In this document: positions 25,097 through 32,816 of the stretch, piece after piece
Layout: every line of letters starts with the position of its first letter
Position numbering within the stretch: the first letter of the stretch is position 1
Assembly (NCBI RefSeq): GCF_026340305.1
Contig: NZ_JAPEPI010000007.1
Location: forward strand, 1-33,048
Reading direction: 5' to 3'
Length of the DNA: 33,048 nt
Origin: Streptomyces sp. NBC_01381
GTDB taxonomy: Bacteria > Actinomycetota > Actinomycetes > Streptomycetales > Streptomycetaceae
Notes under the pieces: model-generated
Told to the model about the DNA's origin: nothing
What the model saw: the letters and a program-made list of their open reading frames with translations, nothing else
The model's database searches: none
Program-made: the position numbers and the translations under genes

Positions 25097-26806
25097 CAGC
25101 GGAACCCGCCACTCCAGGCGTGTGCCACCATCCGGTCCGCTCCCTACGGCCAGCGTGCCACCCAGCCCCTCGGCCCGCTCGGCGATGTTGCGCAGACCGC
25201 TCCGGTGCCCGCCTTCGTCGATGCCGACGCCGTTGTCCGTCACGATGAGCGTCAGCTGTCCCTTTCGTACGACGATGGAGACATCAGCGGCCGATGCCTG
25301 GGCGTGCCGGGTGATGTTGGCGAGAGCCTCACTCAGCACGGCCACCGCATCGTCGGCCACGGTGGCAGGCACATCGACGTCGATCAGGCCCTCCATGCGC
25401 AGCGCGGGTGTGAAGCCGAGGACAGCAACCGCCTCCTCCAGCGTCCGCGCGATCCGCACGCGTAACCCGGGGCCGGTCATGGTGCTCGCGTCATGAGCGC
25501 GAAGCCCGAAGATGGTCGAACGGATGATCTTGATAGTGGTGTCGAGATCGTCCACCGCTCGTGTCAAGCGTTCGGAGGCCTCGGGGTGCTGGACGAAGCG
25601 TTGAGCACTCTGGAGGGTCATGCCGGTCGCGAACAGACGTTGAATGGCCAGGTCATGAAGGTCCCGAGCGATCCGATCCCGGTCCTCGAACAGGCTGATC
25701 TGCTCGGCGTCCCGCCGTCTGTCCGCCAACTCCAGGGCCAGCGCGGCCTGTCCGGCGAAACCGGGCAGTGGGGCGATCTCGGCTTGGCTGAAGGAGGGCC
25801 GACCGGTGCGCCGTGCAAGAACCAGCACGCCGCGCAACCCGTCGGCGGTTCCCATGGGAACGGCCACCGCCGGGCCCATTCCCTTCCACCTCTCCGGGCT
25901 GAAGGTGACCCGGGGATCACTGGCCGCGTCCCCTGTGGCGACCAGTCCGCCTTCGCTCAACGCGGCTCCGGCCAGGGTTCCTTGCCGGGGGATTCGCTGG
26001 CCTTGGTGTACCTCGGCGCCCTCACCGAGGGCGAGGGCCCCTTGCAGCTCTTGCGTCTCCGCCACCACCAGATCCACGACACCGATGTCGGCCGAGGTGA
26101 TCGCCAGGGCGCGCTCAACCATCAACTCCAGTACGCGGGCCTCGGGGGTTCCGGACAGCAGGGCGTTGGTGAGCTCGGCGCCGGCGGTCAGCCACCGCTC
26201 GCGCAGCCGCGCCTCGTCGTAAAGCCGGGCGTTCTCAATGGCCACCCCCGCCGCCACGGCAAGGGTGGACAGCACTGACAGGTCCTCGGCGTCGAACTCG
26301 ACTCCGCCTCGTTTCTCGGTGAGGTAGAGGTTCCCGAACACCTTCTCGCGCACCCGGATGGGCACGCCGAGGAACGAGTTCATGGGCGGGTGATGAGCCG
26401 GGAAGCCGGACGAGGCCGGGTGCTCCGACAGCTCGCGAAGCCGCAACGGCTCGGGGTGCCGGATCAACTCGCCGAGCAGCCCGTGCCCCGAGGGAAGATC
26501 ACCGATCTGCGCCTGGACCTGCTCGTTGATCCCCACCGGCAGGAACTCGTCCAGTTTGCTCCCCGCGCCGATGACGCCGAGCGCTCCATACTCCGCGTCC
26601 ACCAACGTCACGGCGGTCTCGACGATGCGCCGGAGCACTTGAGGGAGGTCCAGCTCTCGCCCGACCGAGAGCACCGCTTCCAGCAGGCCGTGCAGCCGGT
26701 CCCGGGTGCCGCGGACCGCGTCGATGCGTACCTGCAACTCTTCGAGCAGCTCATCGAGCCGTAATCGTGGTAACTGCCCTGAGCCGCCGCGCTGTTCGCC
26801 TGCCAT
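25085..26806 (-). CDS. devS: GAF-GAF histidine kinase, DevS/DosT-like (copy 1)
   Basis: A 573-aa cytoplasmic sensor. GAF-A spans about 55-200, GAF-B about 220-365, then HisKA_3 with phospho-acceptor His384 (RDRIARDLHDLAIQRLF) and a HATPase_c domain (NITRHAQASAADVS, DNGVGI, GLRNIAERAEGLGG). His139 in GFPAHHPPMNSFLGVPI aligns with the segment holding haem ligand His149 of mycobacterial DevS, so haem-based O2/NO/CO or redox sensing is likely. The ATG at 26806 follows GGAGG. It converges with devR copy 1 and is back to back with the second kinase across a 682-bp gap. Confidence 0.92.
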   Translation of the reverse strand: MAGEQRGGSGQLPRLRLDELLEELQVRIDAVRGTRDRLHGLLEAVLSVGRELDLPQVLRRIVETAVTLVDAEYGALGVIGAGSKLDEFLPVGINEQVQAQIGDLPSGHGLLGELIRHPEPLRLRELSEHPASSGFPAHHPPMNSFLGVPIRVREKVFGNLYLTEKRGGVEFDAEDLSVLSTLAVAAGVAIENARLYDEARLRERWLTAGAELTNALLSGTPEARVLELMVERALAITSADIGVVDLVVAETQELQGALALGEGAEVHQGQRIPRQGTLAGAALSEGGLVATGDAASDPRVTFSPERWKGMGPAVAVPMGTADGLRGVLVLARRTGRPSFSQAEIAPLPGFAGQAALALELADRRRDAEQISLFEDRDRIARDLHDLAIQRLFATGMTLQSAQRFVQHPEASERLTRAVDDLDTTIKIIRSTIFGLRAHDASTMTGPGLRVRIARTLEEAVAVLGFTPALRMEGLIDVDVPATVADDAVAVLSEALANITRHAQASAADVSIVVRKGQLTLIVTDNGVGIDEGGHRSGLRNIAERAEGLGGTLAVGSGPDGGTRLEWRVPLPGR

Positions 26807-27075
26807 GTGCTGCCTCCGCCGGAGTGTGTCGGACAGGACGTACAGATGTGCCCCTAACAGTAGTCATACGGCGGGGGAGTGGGAGAGCGTGACAAGTCCG
26901 ATTCCATTGGGACATCAGGAGGTTGCGCGTACGGCTGGGCCGGGGCGTGGTGCGGGTGTCGCCGAAGGAGAGCACGGAATTGAAGAGCGTCGTGCCGCAG
27001 TCGATCACGGTCACCAGCGCCTTCCATGTCTCTGTCTCAGCCGCGTGTGGCGATGGCCAAGTAGCCTTTTGGGCG

Positions 27076-27089
27076 GGGACCATCGGGCC
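27076..27089. promoter_or_regulatory. Candidate DevR/OsdR-type box H
   Basis: GGGAC-CATC-GGGCC, with a left half identical to the mycobacterial DosR half-site. A second GGGCC half follows 21 bp downstream (27106-27110). It lies about 270 bp from one kinase start and 400 bp from the other, too far for a normal promoter of either, but about 60 bp ahead of the stem-loop run at 27148. Confidence 0.45.
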
Positions 27090-27147
27090 TCAAAGAAGCC
27101 CCAGCGGGCCCCTGACGAGTCCACATGCGTGCGCGACCATGAGATCA

Positions 27148-27287
27148 GCATGGATGCGATCCGACCAACCATCCATGCAGGGCACCCTCCCGACAGCGAG
27201 GGTGCCGCCGGGGCGGCAGGCGTCTCCGTGCAGGAGCGTGGACGCCTGGGTGTCCGTGCGGTCGGAGTCGGACCGAGCCGCACGGAC
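27148..27287 (+). ncRNA. Candidate structured RNA: four consecutive stem-loops
   Basis: Four non-overlapping hairpins follow each other: GCATGGATG/CATCCATGC (27148-27156 with 27170-27178), GGCACCCTC/GAGGGTGCC (27181-27189 with 27198-27206), CAGGCGTC/GACGCCTG (27217-27224 with 27241-27248), and GTCCGTGCGG/CCGCACGGAC (27252-27261 with 27278-27287, with inner TCGG/CCGA pairs). All stems are perfect for 8-10 bp. The region carries no gene and lies downstream of box H. It could be a small RNA, a long 5' leader element of the downstream kinase gene, or a DNA-level structure. The strand is assumed from box H and could be the opposite. I do not recognise a known RNA family. Confidence 0.4.
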
Positions 27288-27361
27288 GCATCCCCTCACT
27301 CATGGGGCACAGCGGCGCCCGGACACAGATCACCCGGCTCGATACCGAGGAATACGGCCCA

Positions 27362-27375
27362 GGGACCGGCGGCAC
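27362..27375. promoter_or_regulatory. Candidate DevR/OsdR-type box J
   Basis: GGGAC-CGGC-GGCAC keeps 8 of 10 half-site bases and lies 113 bp upstream of the second kinase ATG. It is a plausible promoter site for that gene, but one of the weaker copies. Confidence 0.33.
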
Positions 27376-27488
27376 GTGCGTGACTAGTCCGACAGGCCGC
27401 AGGACTCTGCACCGAAGAGCCCCGAGGTCGGCTCCGGGCTACGGTGGAAAGCAGGGAGGGGATGTCGTCCTAGCAATGGCGGAAAGCG

Positions 27489-29207
27489 ATGGCGCGGGAG
27501 ATCGGGACAGGCCCCGAATACTTGCCGCGGCTGCGCCTGGCCGAACTGCTCGCCGAAGCCCAGGTGCGGATCGACGCGATCCGCGGCACTCAGCATCGGG
27601 TCGATGAGCTGCTTGAGGCGGTGCTCGCGGTCGGCCGGGGCCTTGACCTCCCCCAGGTCCTGCGGCACATCGTCGAGACCGCGGTGTCACTGGTCGACGC
27701 CGAGTACGGCGCCCTAGGGGTCATCGGGGAAGACCAGCAGCTCTCCCAGTTCCTGCCAGTCGGGGTCAGCGCGGAACAGAGGGAGGCCATCGGCCACCTG
27801 CCGTCCGGCCACGGCATTCTTGGAGAGTTGATCCGTCACCCCCGGCCGTTGCGCCTTGCTGAACTGTCGGCGCATCCGGCTTCTTACGGTTTCCCGCCGC
27901 ACCATCCGCCGATGCATTCGTTCCTCGGGGTGCCCATCCGGGTGCGGGACGAAGTCTTCGGCAACCTGTACCTCACCGAGAAGCGCGGGGGCCGGGAGTT
28001 CGACCAAGAGGACGAGACCGTGCTCGCAACTTTGGCCGTGGCGGCCGGCGTGGCCATCGAGAACGCCCGCCTCTACGAAGAGTCCCAATACCGCCAGAGT
28101 TGGCTCGAGGCGAACAAGGACGTCACGTCACTCCTTCTGTCCGGCGAGGAAGAGCTTGACGTACTACACCTGGTGGTGGAACGTGCCCGCCGTATTCTCC
28201 GGGCAGACCTGGGAGTCATCGCGCTCCCGCTGGCGGGCACGGACGAGCTGGTCGTGGCCCTCGCCGAGGGGGTCGGCGCGGGGACGTACCGCCAGATGAG
28301 GTTGCCCCGGACGGGCTCCTTCGTGGGCGCCGCCATGACCCGGGCCGAACCGGTCACCAGCACCCACCTGGCAACGGACTCTCAGGTCACGGCGGGTCCG
28401 GCACGCTGGTCGGAGTTCGGGCCTGCCGTCGCCGTTCCCATCGGTACGCGGGACGGCGTGCGGGGTGTCCTGCTGCTGGCCCACACCACGGCGGGTGCCG
28501 CCTTCACCGTCACCGAGACGGCGCCGCTCCTCGCGTACGCCGGGCAGGCGGCGCTGGCCATGGAGCTCGCCGAACGGCGCCGCGAGACCGAGCAGATCAC
28601 TCTGCTGGAGGACCGCGACCGCATCGCACGCGATCTGCACGACCTGGCCATCCAACGGCTCTTCGCCACCGGGATGACCCTGCAGAGTGCGCTGAGGTTC
28701 GTGGATCATCCTGAGGCCGAGGACCGGCTGCTGCGGGCGGTGGATGATCTCGACGAGACGATCAAGGTCATCCGCTCCACGATCTTCGGTCTGCGTGCGA
28801 AGGAGAGCGGGCCCGCCGCTCGGGGGCTGCGCACACGCATGGTCAGAGCGGTCCAGGAGGCCGTCGCGACGCTCGGATTCACACCGCTGCTGCGGATGGA
28901 GGGATTGGTCGACACCGACGTACCACCGGCGGTCGCGGACCACGTAGTCGCCGTGCTCCAGGAGGCCCTGTCCAACGTGGCACGGCACGCACGGGCGCGG
29001 ACGGCCGCCGTATCGCTGGTCGTGAAAACTGATCACCTTAAGCTCACGGTGAGTGACGACGGCCTCGGGATCCCGGACGAGGGTGGTCGGCGCAGCGGCC
29101 TGCGGAACCTTGCCGAGCGAGCCGCCGCGCTCGACGGCACCCTGACACTGAAGTCGCCGGACGGCGGTGGTACCCGCCTGGTATGGCAGGTGCCGCTGCC
29201 GTCCTGA
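27489..29207 (+). CDS. devS: GAF-GAF histidine kinase, DevS/DosT-like (copy 2)
   Basis: A 572-aa paralogue of the kinase at 25085-26806, co-linear over its whole length. GAF-A has His139 in GFPPHHPPMHSFLGVPI, the expected haem-ligand segment; GAF-B follows (about 220-365); His384 is the phospho-acceptor in RDRIARDLHDLAIQRLF; the ATPase domain has NVARHARARTAAVS, DDGLGIPD and GLRNLAERAAALDG. Differences cluster in GAF-B and the linker, so the two may sense different signals, as DevS and DosT do. ATG at 27489 follows GGCGGAAAG. It converges with devR copy 2; a hairpin joins their ends. Confidence 0.92.
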   Translation: MAREIGTGPEYLPRLRLAELLAEAQVRIDAIRGTQHRVDELLEAVLAVGRGLDLPQVLRHIVETAVSLVDAEYGALGVIGEDQQLSQFLPVGVSAEQREAIGHLPSGHGILGELIRHPRPLRLAELSAHPASYGFPPHHPPMHSFLGVPIRVRDEVFGNLYLTEKRGGREFDQEDETVLATLAVAAGVAIENARLYEESQYRQSWLEANKDVTSLLLSGEEELDVLHLVVERARRILRADLGVIALPLAGTDELVVALAEGVGAGTYRQMRLPRTGSFVGAAMTRAEPVTSTHLATDSQVTAGPARWSEFGPAVAVPIGTRDGVRGVLLLAHTTAGAAFTVTETAPLLAYAGQAALAMELAERRRETEQITLLEDRDRIARDLHDLAIQRLFATGMTLQSALRFVDHPEAEDRLLRAVDDLDETIKVIRSTIFGLRAKESGPAARGLRTRMVRAVQEAVATLGFTPLLRMEGLVDTDVPPAVADHVVAVLQEALSNVARHARARTAAVSLVVKTDHLKLTVSDDGLGIPDEGGRRSGLRNLAERAAALDGTLTLKSPDGGGTRLVWQVPLPS

Positions 29208-29236
29208 GCGGCGGAGTCCCAGACCCCGGCTCAGGA
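29202..29236. terminator. Bidirectional hairpin between convergent kinase and regulator genes
   Basis: TCCTGAGC (29202-29209) pairs perfectly with GCTCAGGA (29229-29236), 8 bp with a 19-nt loop. The arms contain the stop codons of both convergent genes, which fits a shared terminator. No T tract. Confidence 0.5.
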
Positions 29237-29926
29237 GCGCCCGTCTCCCCCGGGCGGGTTCGGGTGTGCCTGGGTTGCCAGGACGGCCGCTTGGATGCGC
29301 CGCTCCACGCCGAGTTTGGCGAGCAGCCGGGAGATGTGGTTCTTCACGGTCTTCTCCGACAGGAAGAGCCGCTTCGCGATCTCGCGGTTGGTCAGCCCTT
29401 CGCCGATGAGCACCAGGACATCACTCTCGCGCGGGGAAAGATGCGGGAGCACCGGCTCGTCCTGATCTGCTGGGTCGTGGCGGAGGGTCCGCATCAGCCG
29501 TGTGGTCGTCTCGGGGTCGAGGAGCGACTGGCCGGCGGCCACCGTGCGGACCGCGTGGACCAGGTCGGAGCCCTTGATCTGTTTGAGTACGTAGCCCGCG
29601 GCCCCGGCCATGATCGCGTCGAGCAGTGCATCGTCGTCGTCGAAGGACGTCAGCATGAGGCAGGCCAGGTCCGGCATACGTGCCCGCAGTTCCCTGCAGA
29701 CGGCGATGCCGTTGCCGTCCGGAAGCCGCACGTCGAGCACGGCGACATCGGGGCGCAGGGCGGGCCCCCGAGCGAGCGCGTGGGACGTGGTACCGGCCTC
29801 GCCGACCACCACCATGTCGGCTTCGGCATCGAGGAGGTCATGCAGCCCACGCCGCACCACCTCGTGGTCGTCGACCAGGAAGACCTTGATCGGCGACTCT
29901 TTCGAGAACGCTCGTACGTCCGCCAT
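29231..29926 (-). CDS. devR: NarL/LuxR-family response regulator, DevR/OsdR-like (copy 2)
   Basis: A 231-aa regulator closely similar to copy 1. Receiver: VDDHEVVRRGLHDLLDAE, phospho-acceptor Asp65 in VAVLDVRLPD, LTSFDDDDALLDAIMAGAAG. HTH: LSPRESDVLVLIGEGLTNREIAKRL and LSEKTVKNHISRLLAKLGVERR. The C-terminal tail ATQAHPNPPGGDGRS recalls the end of mycobacterial DevR. It is 50 bp downstream of the CBS-BON gene on the same strand, so it may be the last gene of an MBL-cNMP-CBS-regulator unit. It differs from copy 1 mainly in the inter-domain linker and C terminus. Confidence 0.9.
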   Translation of the reverse strand: MADVRAFSKESPIKVFLVDDHEVVRRGLHDLLDAEADMVVVGEAGTTSHALARGPALRPDVAVLDVRLPDGNGIAVCRELRARMPDLACLMLTSFDDDDALLDAIMAGAAGYVLKQIKGSDLVHAVRTVAAGQSLLDPETTTRLMRTLRHDPADQDEPVLPHLSPRESDVLVLIGEGLTNREIAKRLFLSEKTVKNHISRLLAKLGVERRIQAAVLATQAHPNPPGGDGRS

Positions 29927-29976
29927 GTCTGCCCCTTGCGCGCCGTGCCGCCCGCTGGTTCCGGATCCCCATCAGA

Positions 29977-30666
29977 TCAGTCATCGGCTCCCAGGGGGCG
30001 CACCTGAGGCCGTGCGTCCCGGGCGTCGAGTGCCCATTCCACGTCCACCACGCCCTCCACCGCGCGGACGACGCGGGACACCACCGGTACCAGCGAGGTG
30101 TCGCGGATCCGGCCACTCAGGGTGACTACGCCCTGGGTGACACGGACCCACAGCTCGCCTGGGAACAGCCCGGGGGACAGGAGACTGCCGATCTCCTCAC
30201 GGACTTCGTCGGCGAGTTCCGCGTCCGTGCGCAGGAAGACCTTGAGGAGATCACGGCGGCTGACGACCCCCTCGAGACGGCCATCAGCATCGACCACGGG
30301 CAGTCGCTTGACTTCGTTGACTGCCATGATCCGTGCTGCCTGCGCGAGATTCATCCGGGCACGGACCGTGACCGCCGGACTGGTCATGATCTGCTCGGCG
30401 GTAGACGCCCCGGCCTTGGCCAGATCATCGAGGCGCGCCTGCCGCTCCCGCCACGACGGGTCGCTGTTTCTGAACTCCTCTTTGGGTAGTAGATCGGCTT
30501 CGGAGACCACACCGACCACGGTGCGCTCGCGGTCCAGTACAGGAACAGCGCTGACCTGCCATCGGGTCATGGCTTCGACGATCTCCCTGAATCCCGCCTT
30601 CTGCAGGACTGCGACCGCGGGCCTACTCATCACCTCACCCACGAGGTACGGACCTTGGTGGTGCAT
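29977..30666 (-). CDS. CBS-pair protein with C-terminal BON domain
   Basis: A 229-aa protein. CBS 1: VMSRPAVAVLQKAGFREIVEAM...VVGVVSEADLLPKEEFRNSDP. CBS 2: IMTSPAVTVRARMNLAQAARIM...LEGVVSRRDLLKVFLRTD. BON-like tail: RVTQGVVTLSGRIRDTSLVPVV. ATG at 30666 is preceded by TGAGGAGG, which is also the stop of the upstream cNMP-fold gene, so the two are coupled (10-bp gap). It is closely related to the CBS protein at 21498 next to hypD. The open frame that extends far upstream is not used. Likely adenylate-sensing; target unknown. Confidence 0.88.
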   Translation of the reverse strand: MHHQGPYLVGEVMSRPAVAVLQKAGFREIVEAMTRWQVSAVPVLDRERTVVGVVSEADLLPKEEFRNSDPSWRERQARLDDLAKAGASTAEQIMTSPAVTVRARMNLAQAARIMAVNEVKRLPVVDADGRLEGVVSRRDLLKVFLRTDAELADEVREEIGSLLSPGLFPGELWVRVTQGVVTLSGRIRDTSLVPVVSRVVRAVEGVVDVEWALDARDARPQVRPLGADD

Positions 30667-30676
30667 GGGATCCTCC

Positions 30677-31144
30677 TCAGTCCGACGGCGGGATGGTGCT
30701 GTTGCCGTAGGGGCCGTACAGGTCGAGGAGGCGTACCCGGGCCGACTGCAGCCGGTGCCCGATGATCTCCGCGACGCGACAGGCCAGGGCCAGACCGAGG
30801 GCCGGATCCGATGCGCACATGGCCCGCACCGCGACGGCATCGAACTCACGTGCTCGCACCGTCGAGGCCGCTTCGGCACCCAGGTGCCATTGATGCGGCG
30901 CTGTCAGCCAGGACCAGCCCAGCAGGTCCCCGGGGCCGAGCGATTCGACCACGGCCGCCTCCCGCCCCGGCACATGGATGTCCAGGTCCACTCGGCCGGT
31001 AGTGATGATCCAGAAGCGATCGGCGAGCCGGCCCTCGTTGAAGATCCGCTCCCCGGCCGGGAAGGTCACTTCTTGGCTGAGTCTCAGCAGGCGCTCACGC
31101 CCTTCGGGCGGTAGCGCGTTGAGCAGATTGGTCGCGGTGGTCAT
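30677..31144 (-). CDS. Stand-alone cyclic-nucleotide-binding-fold protein, no HTH (paralogue)
   Basis: A 155-aa paralogue of the protein at 18131-18595: LPPEGRERLLRLSQEVTFPAGERIFNEG, ADRFWIITTGRVDLDIHVPGREA, LGPGDLLGWSWLTAP, then REFDAVAVRAMC and RLLDLYGPYGNSTIPPSD. It has no DNA-binding domain. The cassette again shows LGWSWL and WHLGAE where classical cAMP binders have FGE and RAA. It sits 30 bp after the MBL ribonuclease gene and 10 bp ahead of the CBS-BON gene. The repeated pairing of a cNMP-fold gene with a CBS-BON gene hints at a shared signalling role. Confidence 0.85.
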   Translation of the reverse strand: MTTATNLLNALPPEGRERLLRLSQEVTFPAGERIFNEGRLADRFWIITTGRVDLDIHVPGREAAVVESLGPGDLLGWSWLTAPHQWHLGAEAASTVRAREFDAVAVRAMCASDPALGLALACRVAEIIGHRLQSARVRLLDLYGPYGNSTIPPSD

Positions 31145-31174
31145 GTCCGTCCCTTCCTTCTCAACGGATCCTTC

Positions 31175-32629
31175 TCAGCGGACCAGGACGCGTTCGCCGG
31201 AGCGGGGCACGACGGCAGTCCACCCCAGGGTGCGATCGATCCGGTCGCGCAGTGTCCGGGCCGCCTCTTCCTCGCCGTGCACCAGATAGGTGGTGTTCGG
31301 AGCAGGTGAGTCGCGCAGCCAGTCGATGATCTGTCGGGCGTCCGCGTGTGCGGAGAAGCGCGGCAGGTTCACCACGTCGGCACGTACCGGCACGTAATCG
31401 CCGAACATCTTGAGGGCCGACGCGCCGTCGACGAGGTCCCGTGCCCTGGTGCCCCGTGCCGCGAATCCCACGACGATCACCGTGTTCCGGGGGTCGGGAA
31501 GCAGCCTGCGCAGATGGTGCAGAACGCGTCCGCCGGTGGCCATGCCGGAGGCGGAGACGATGATGCAGGGGCCGGCGCTGTGGTTGATCTCGATCGACTC
31601 CTGGACCGAGCGTGCCGCCAGGAAGGGTTCCGGGGAAATCGCCGCGGTGCCGGCCGCCAGGACATCCTCGCGCAGCTCTGGCGCCAGGTTCCTGATGGCC
31701 TCCCGGTAGACGTCCAGCGCGGCGAGCGCCATGGGGCTGTCGACGAACACCGGTACACCTTCGGGTAGTTGGCCGCTCCGGCGCAGGTCTGCCAGCTCAT
31801 GCAGGACAATCTCGGTGCGGTCCACCGCGAACGCCGGGATGACCACGGTTCCCCTGCGGGCCAGGGTGCGTGCGATGACGTCGGCGAGGACCTCGGACTC
31901 ACCGGAGTCTTCGTGCTCCCGGTTGCCGTAGGTCGACTCCATCAGCAGAGCGTCGGCGCCGGAGAATGGCTCCGGTGGGCGCAGCAACGGGTGTCCCGGA
32001 CGTCCCAGGTCCCCGCTGACAGCGAGTGTGTGCCCGTCCTCCAGTGTCAGATGGGCCCAGCTGGAACCGAGGATGTGCCCGGCGCGGTACAGCCGGAGCC
32101 AGGTGTTCTTGGCGATCTCGGTGACAGCGCCGGTCCGTACTGGGGTGAAGAGTGCGAGTGTGCGGTCGACGTCCTCGTCGGTGTGGAGCGGCCGGGCCGG
32201 GTCGTGTCGCGACCAGCCGTGGCGGTTGGCATGGTCGGCCGTCTCCATCTGCAGTCGGGCGGAGTCGCGGAGCACGATCTCGGCGAGCCTCGCGGTGTAC
32301 GCGCTGGTCACGATCTGCCCGCGGAAGCCGTTGCGGACGAGACGGGGGAGGTATCCGCAGTGGTCGAGGTGCGCGTGCGTCAGTACCACCGACTGTATCG
32401 ATGAGGCTTCGTAGGAGGGACGGCGCCAGTTTCGGCGCCGCAGATCCGCGAGCCCCTGGAACAGGCCGCAGTCGACCATGATCCGTGCGTGGTCGCTTTC
32501 GACGAGGAACTTACTGCCGGTGACCGTGCCGACACCGCCGAGGAAGGTCAGCAGGGCCGGCCGGGCGTGTTCGGGCGGTGCGTCGGCGTCCTGGCGCGGG
32601 GAGTCCGGGGCGATTGCAGAGATGTCCAC
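31175..32629 (-). CDS. MBL-fold / beta-CASP ribonuclease-like protein
   Basis: A 484-aa metallo-beta-lactamase/beta-CASP protein of the CPSF73/YSH1-like class. Zinc motif HAHLDH (His85, His87, Asp89, His90) follows MVDCGLFQG; later GHILGSSWAHL, SGDLGRPGHPLL, ESTYGNREH, SASGMATGGRVLHHL and FSAHADARQIIDWL complete the set. Such enzymes process or degrade RNA. The GTG at 32629 is chosen because GGAGG lies 7 nt ahead and homology begins soon after; the frame continues upstream without homology. Relatives of this family are common in dormancy-type gene clusters. It heads a unit with the cNMP, CBS and possibly regulator genes. Confidence 0.9.
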   Translation of the reverse strand: MDISAIAPDSPRQDADAPPEHARPALLTFLGGVGTVTGSKFLVESDHARIMVDCGLFQGLADLRRRNWRRPSYEASSIQSVVLTHAHLDHCGYLPRLVRNGFRGQIVTSAYTARLAEIVLRDSARLQMETADHANRHGWSRHDPARPLHTDEDVDRTLALFTPVRTGAVTEIAKNTWLRLYRAGHILGSSWAHLTLEDGHTLAVSGDLGRPGHPLLRPPEPFSGADALLMESTYGNREHEDSGESEVLADVIARTLARRGTVVIPAFAVDRTEIVLHELADLRRSGQLPEGVPVFVDSPMALAALDVYREAIRNLAPELREDVLAAGTAAISPEPFLAARSVQESIEINHSAGPCIIVSASGMATGGRVLHHLRRLLPDPRNTVIVVGFAARGTRARDLVDGASALKMFGDYVPVRADVVNLPRFSAHADARQIIDWLRDSPAPNTTYLVHGEEEAARTLRDRIDRTLGWTAVVPRSGERVLVR

Positions 32630-32732
32630 TGCGGTGCCTCCAGATAGCGTCCTTCGTATGCCTGCGTGCTTCTGCTTTCCATGGTCGCCCCGCTCCCCAC
32701 ATGCTCGATGGGGCCGGGTGTACCCCACTGAG

Positions 32733-32746
32733 GGACCGACAGGCCC
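32733..32746. promoter_or_regulatory. Candidate DevR/OsdR-type box I
   Basis: GGACC-GACA-GGCCC lies in the 187-bp gap between the divergent MBL and SulP genes, 70 bp from the SulP ATG and 103 bp from the MBL GTG. A GGGCC half-site begins 22 bp upstream (32711-32715). One of the weaker copies; its position between divergent genes matches boxes A/B and C/D. Confidence 0.4.
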
Positions 32747-32816
32747 ATGCGTCGTCACTTGGCCCGGAACAGGATGAGCAGCGAAGCAGCTCTCGCGCAG
32801 GAAGGCGGCGGCGCCC

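Larger units (their letters stand above)
26807..27488. other. 682-bp intergenic region between two divergent kinase genes
   Basis: No convincing protein gene was found on either strand: the open frames here have no recognisable family, poor starts and unusual composition. The stretch contains candidate boxes H (27076-27089) and J (27362-27375), a partial box 21 bp after H (right half GGGCC at 27106-27110), and a run of four stem-loops at 27148-27287. TATGAC on the minus strand, 26870s, could be a -10 for the kinase at 26806, but this is not firm. It is the longest gene-free stretch of an otherwise tightly packed window. Confidence 0.7.

Noticed and set aside
26751..27083. 110-aa open frame on the minus strand upstream of and overlapping the first kinase gene's 5' end
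   Set aside because: It overlaps the kinase start in another frame, has no recognisable domain and no sensible ribosome site.
26923..27387. 154-aa open frame on the plus strand across the 682-bp gap
   Set aside because: Composition is Ser/Arg/Pro-rich like a shadow frame, no family resemblance, and it runs through all four hairpins.
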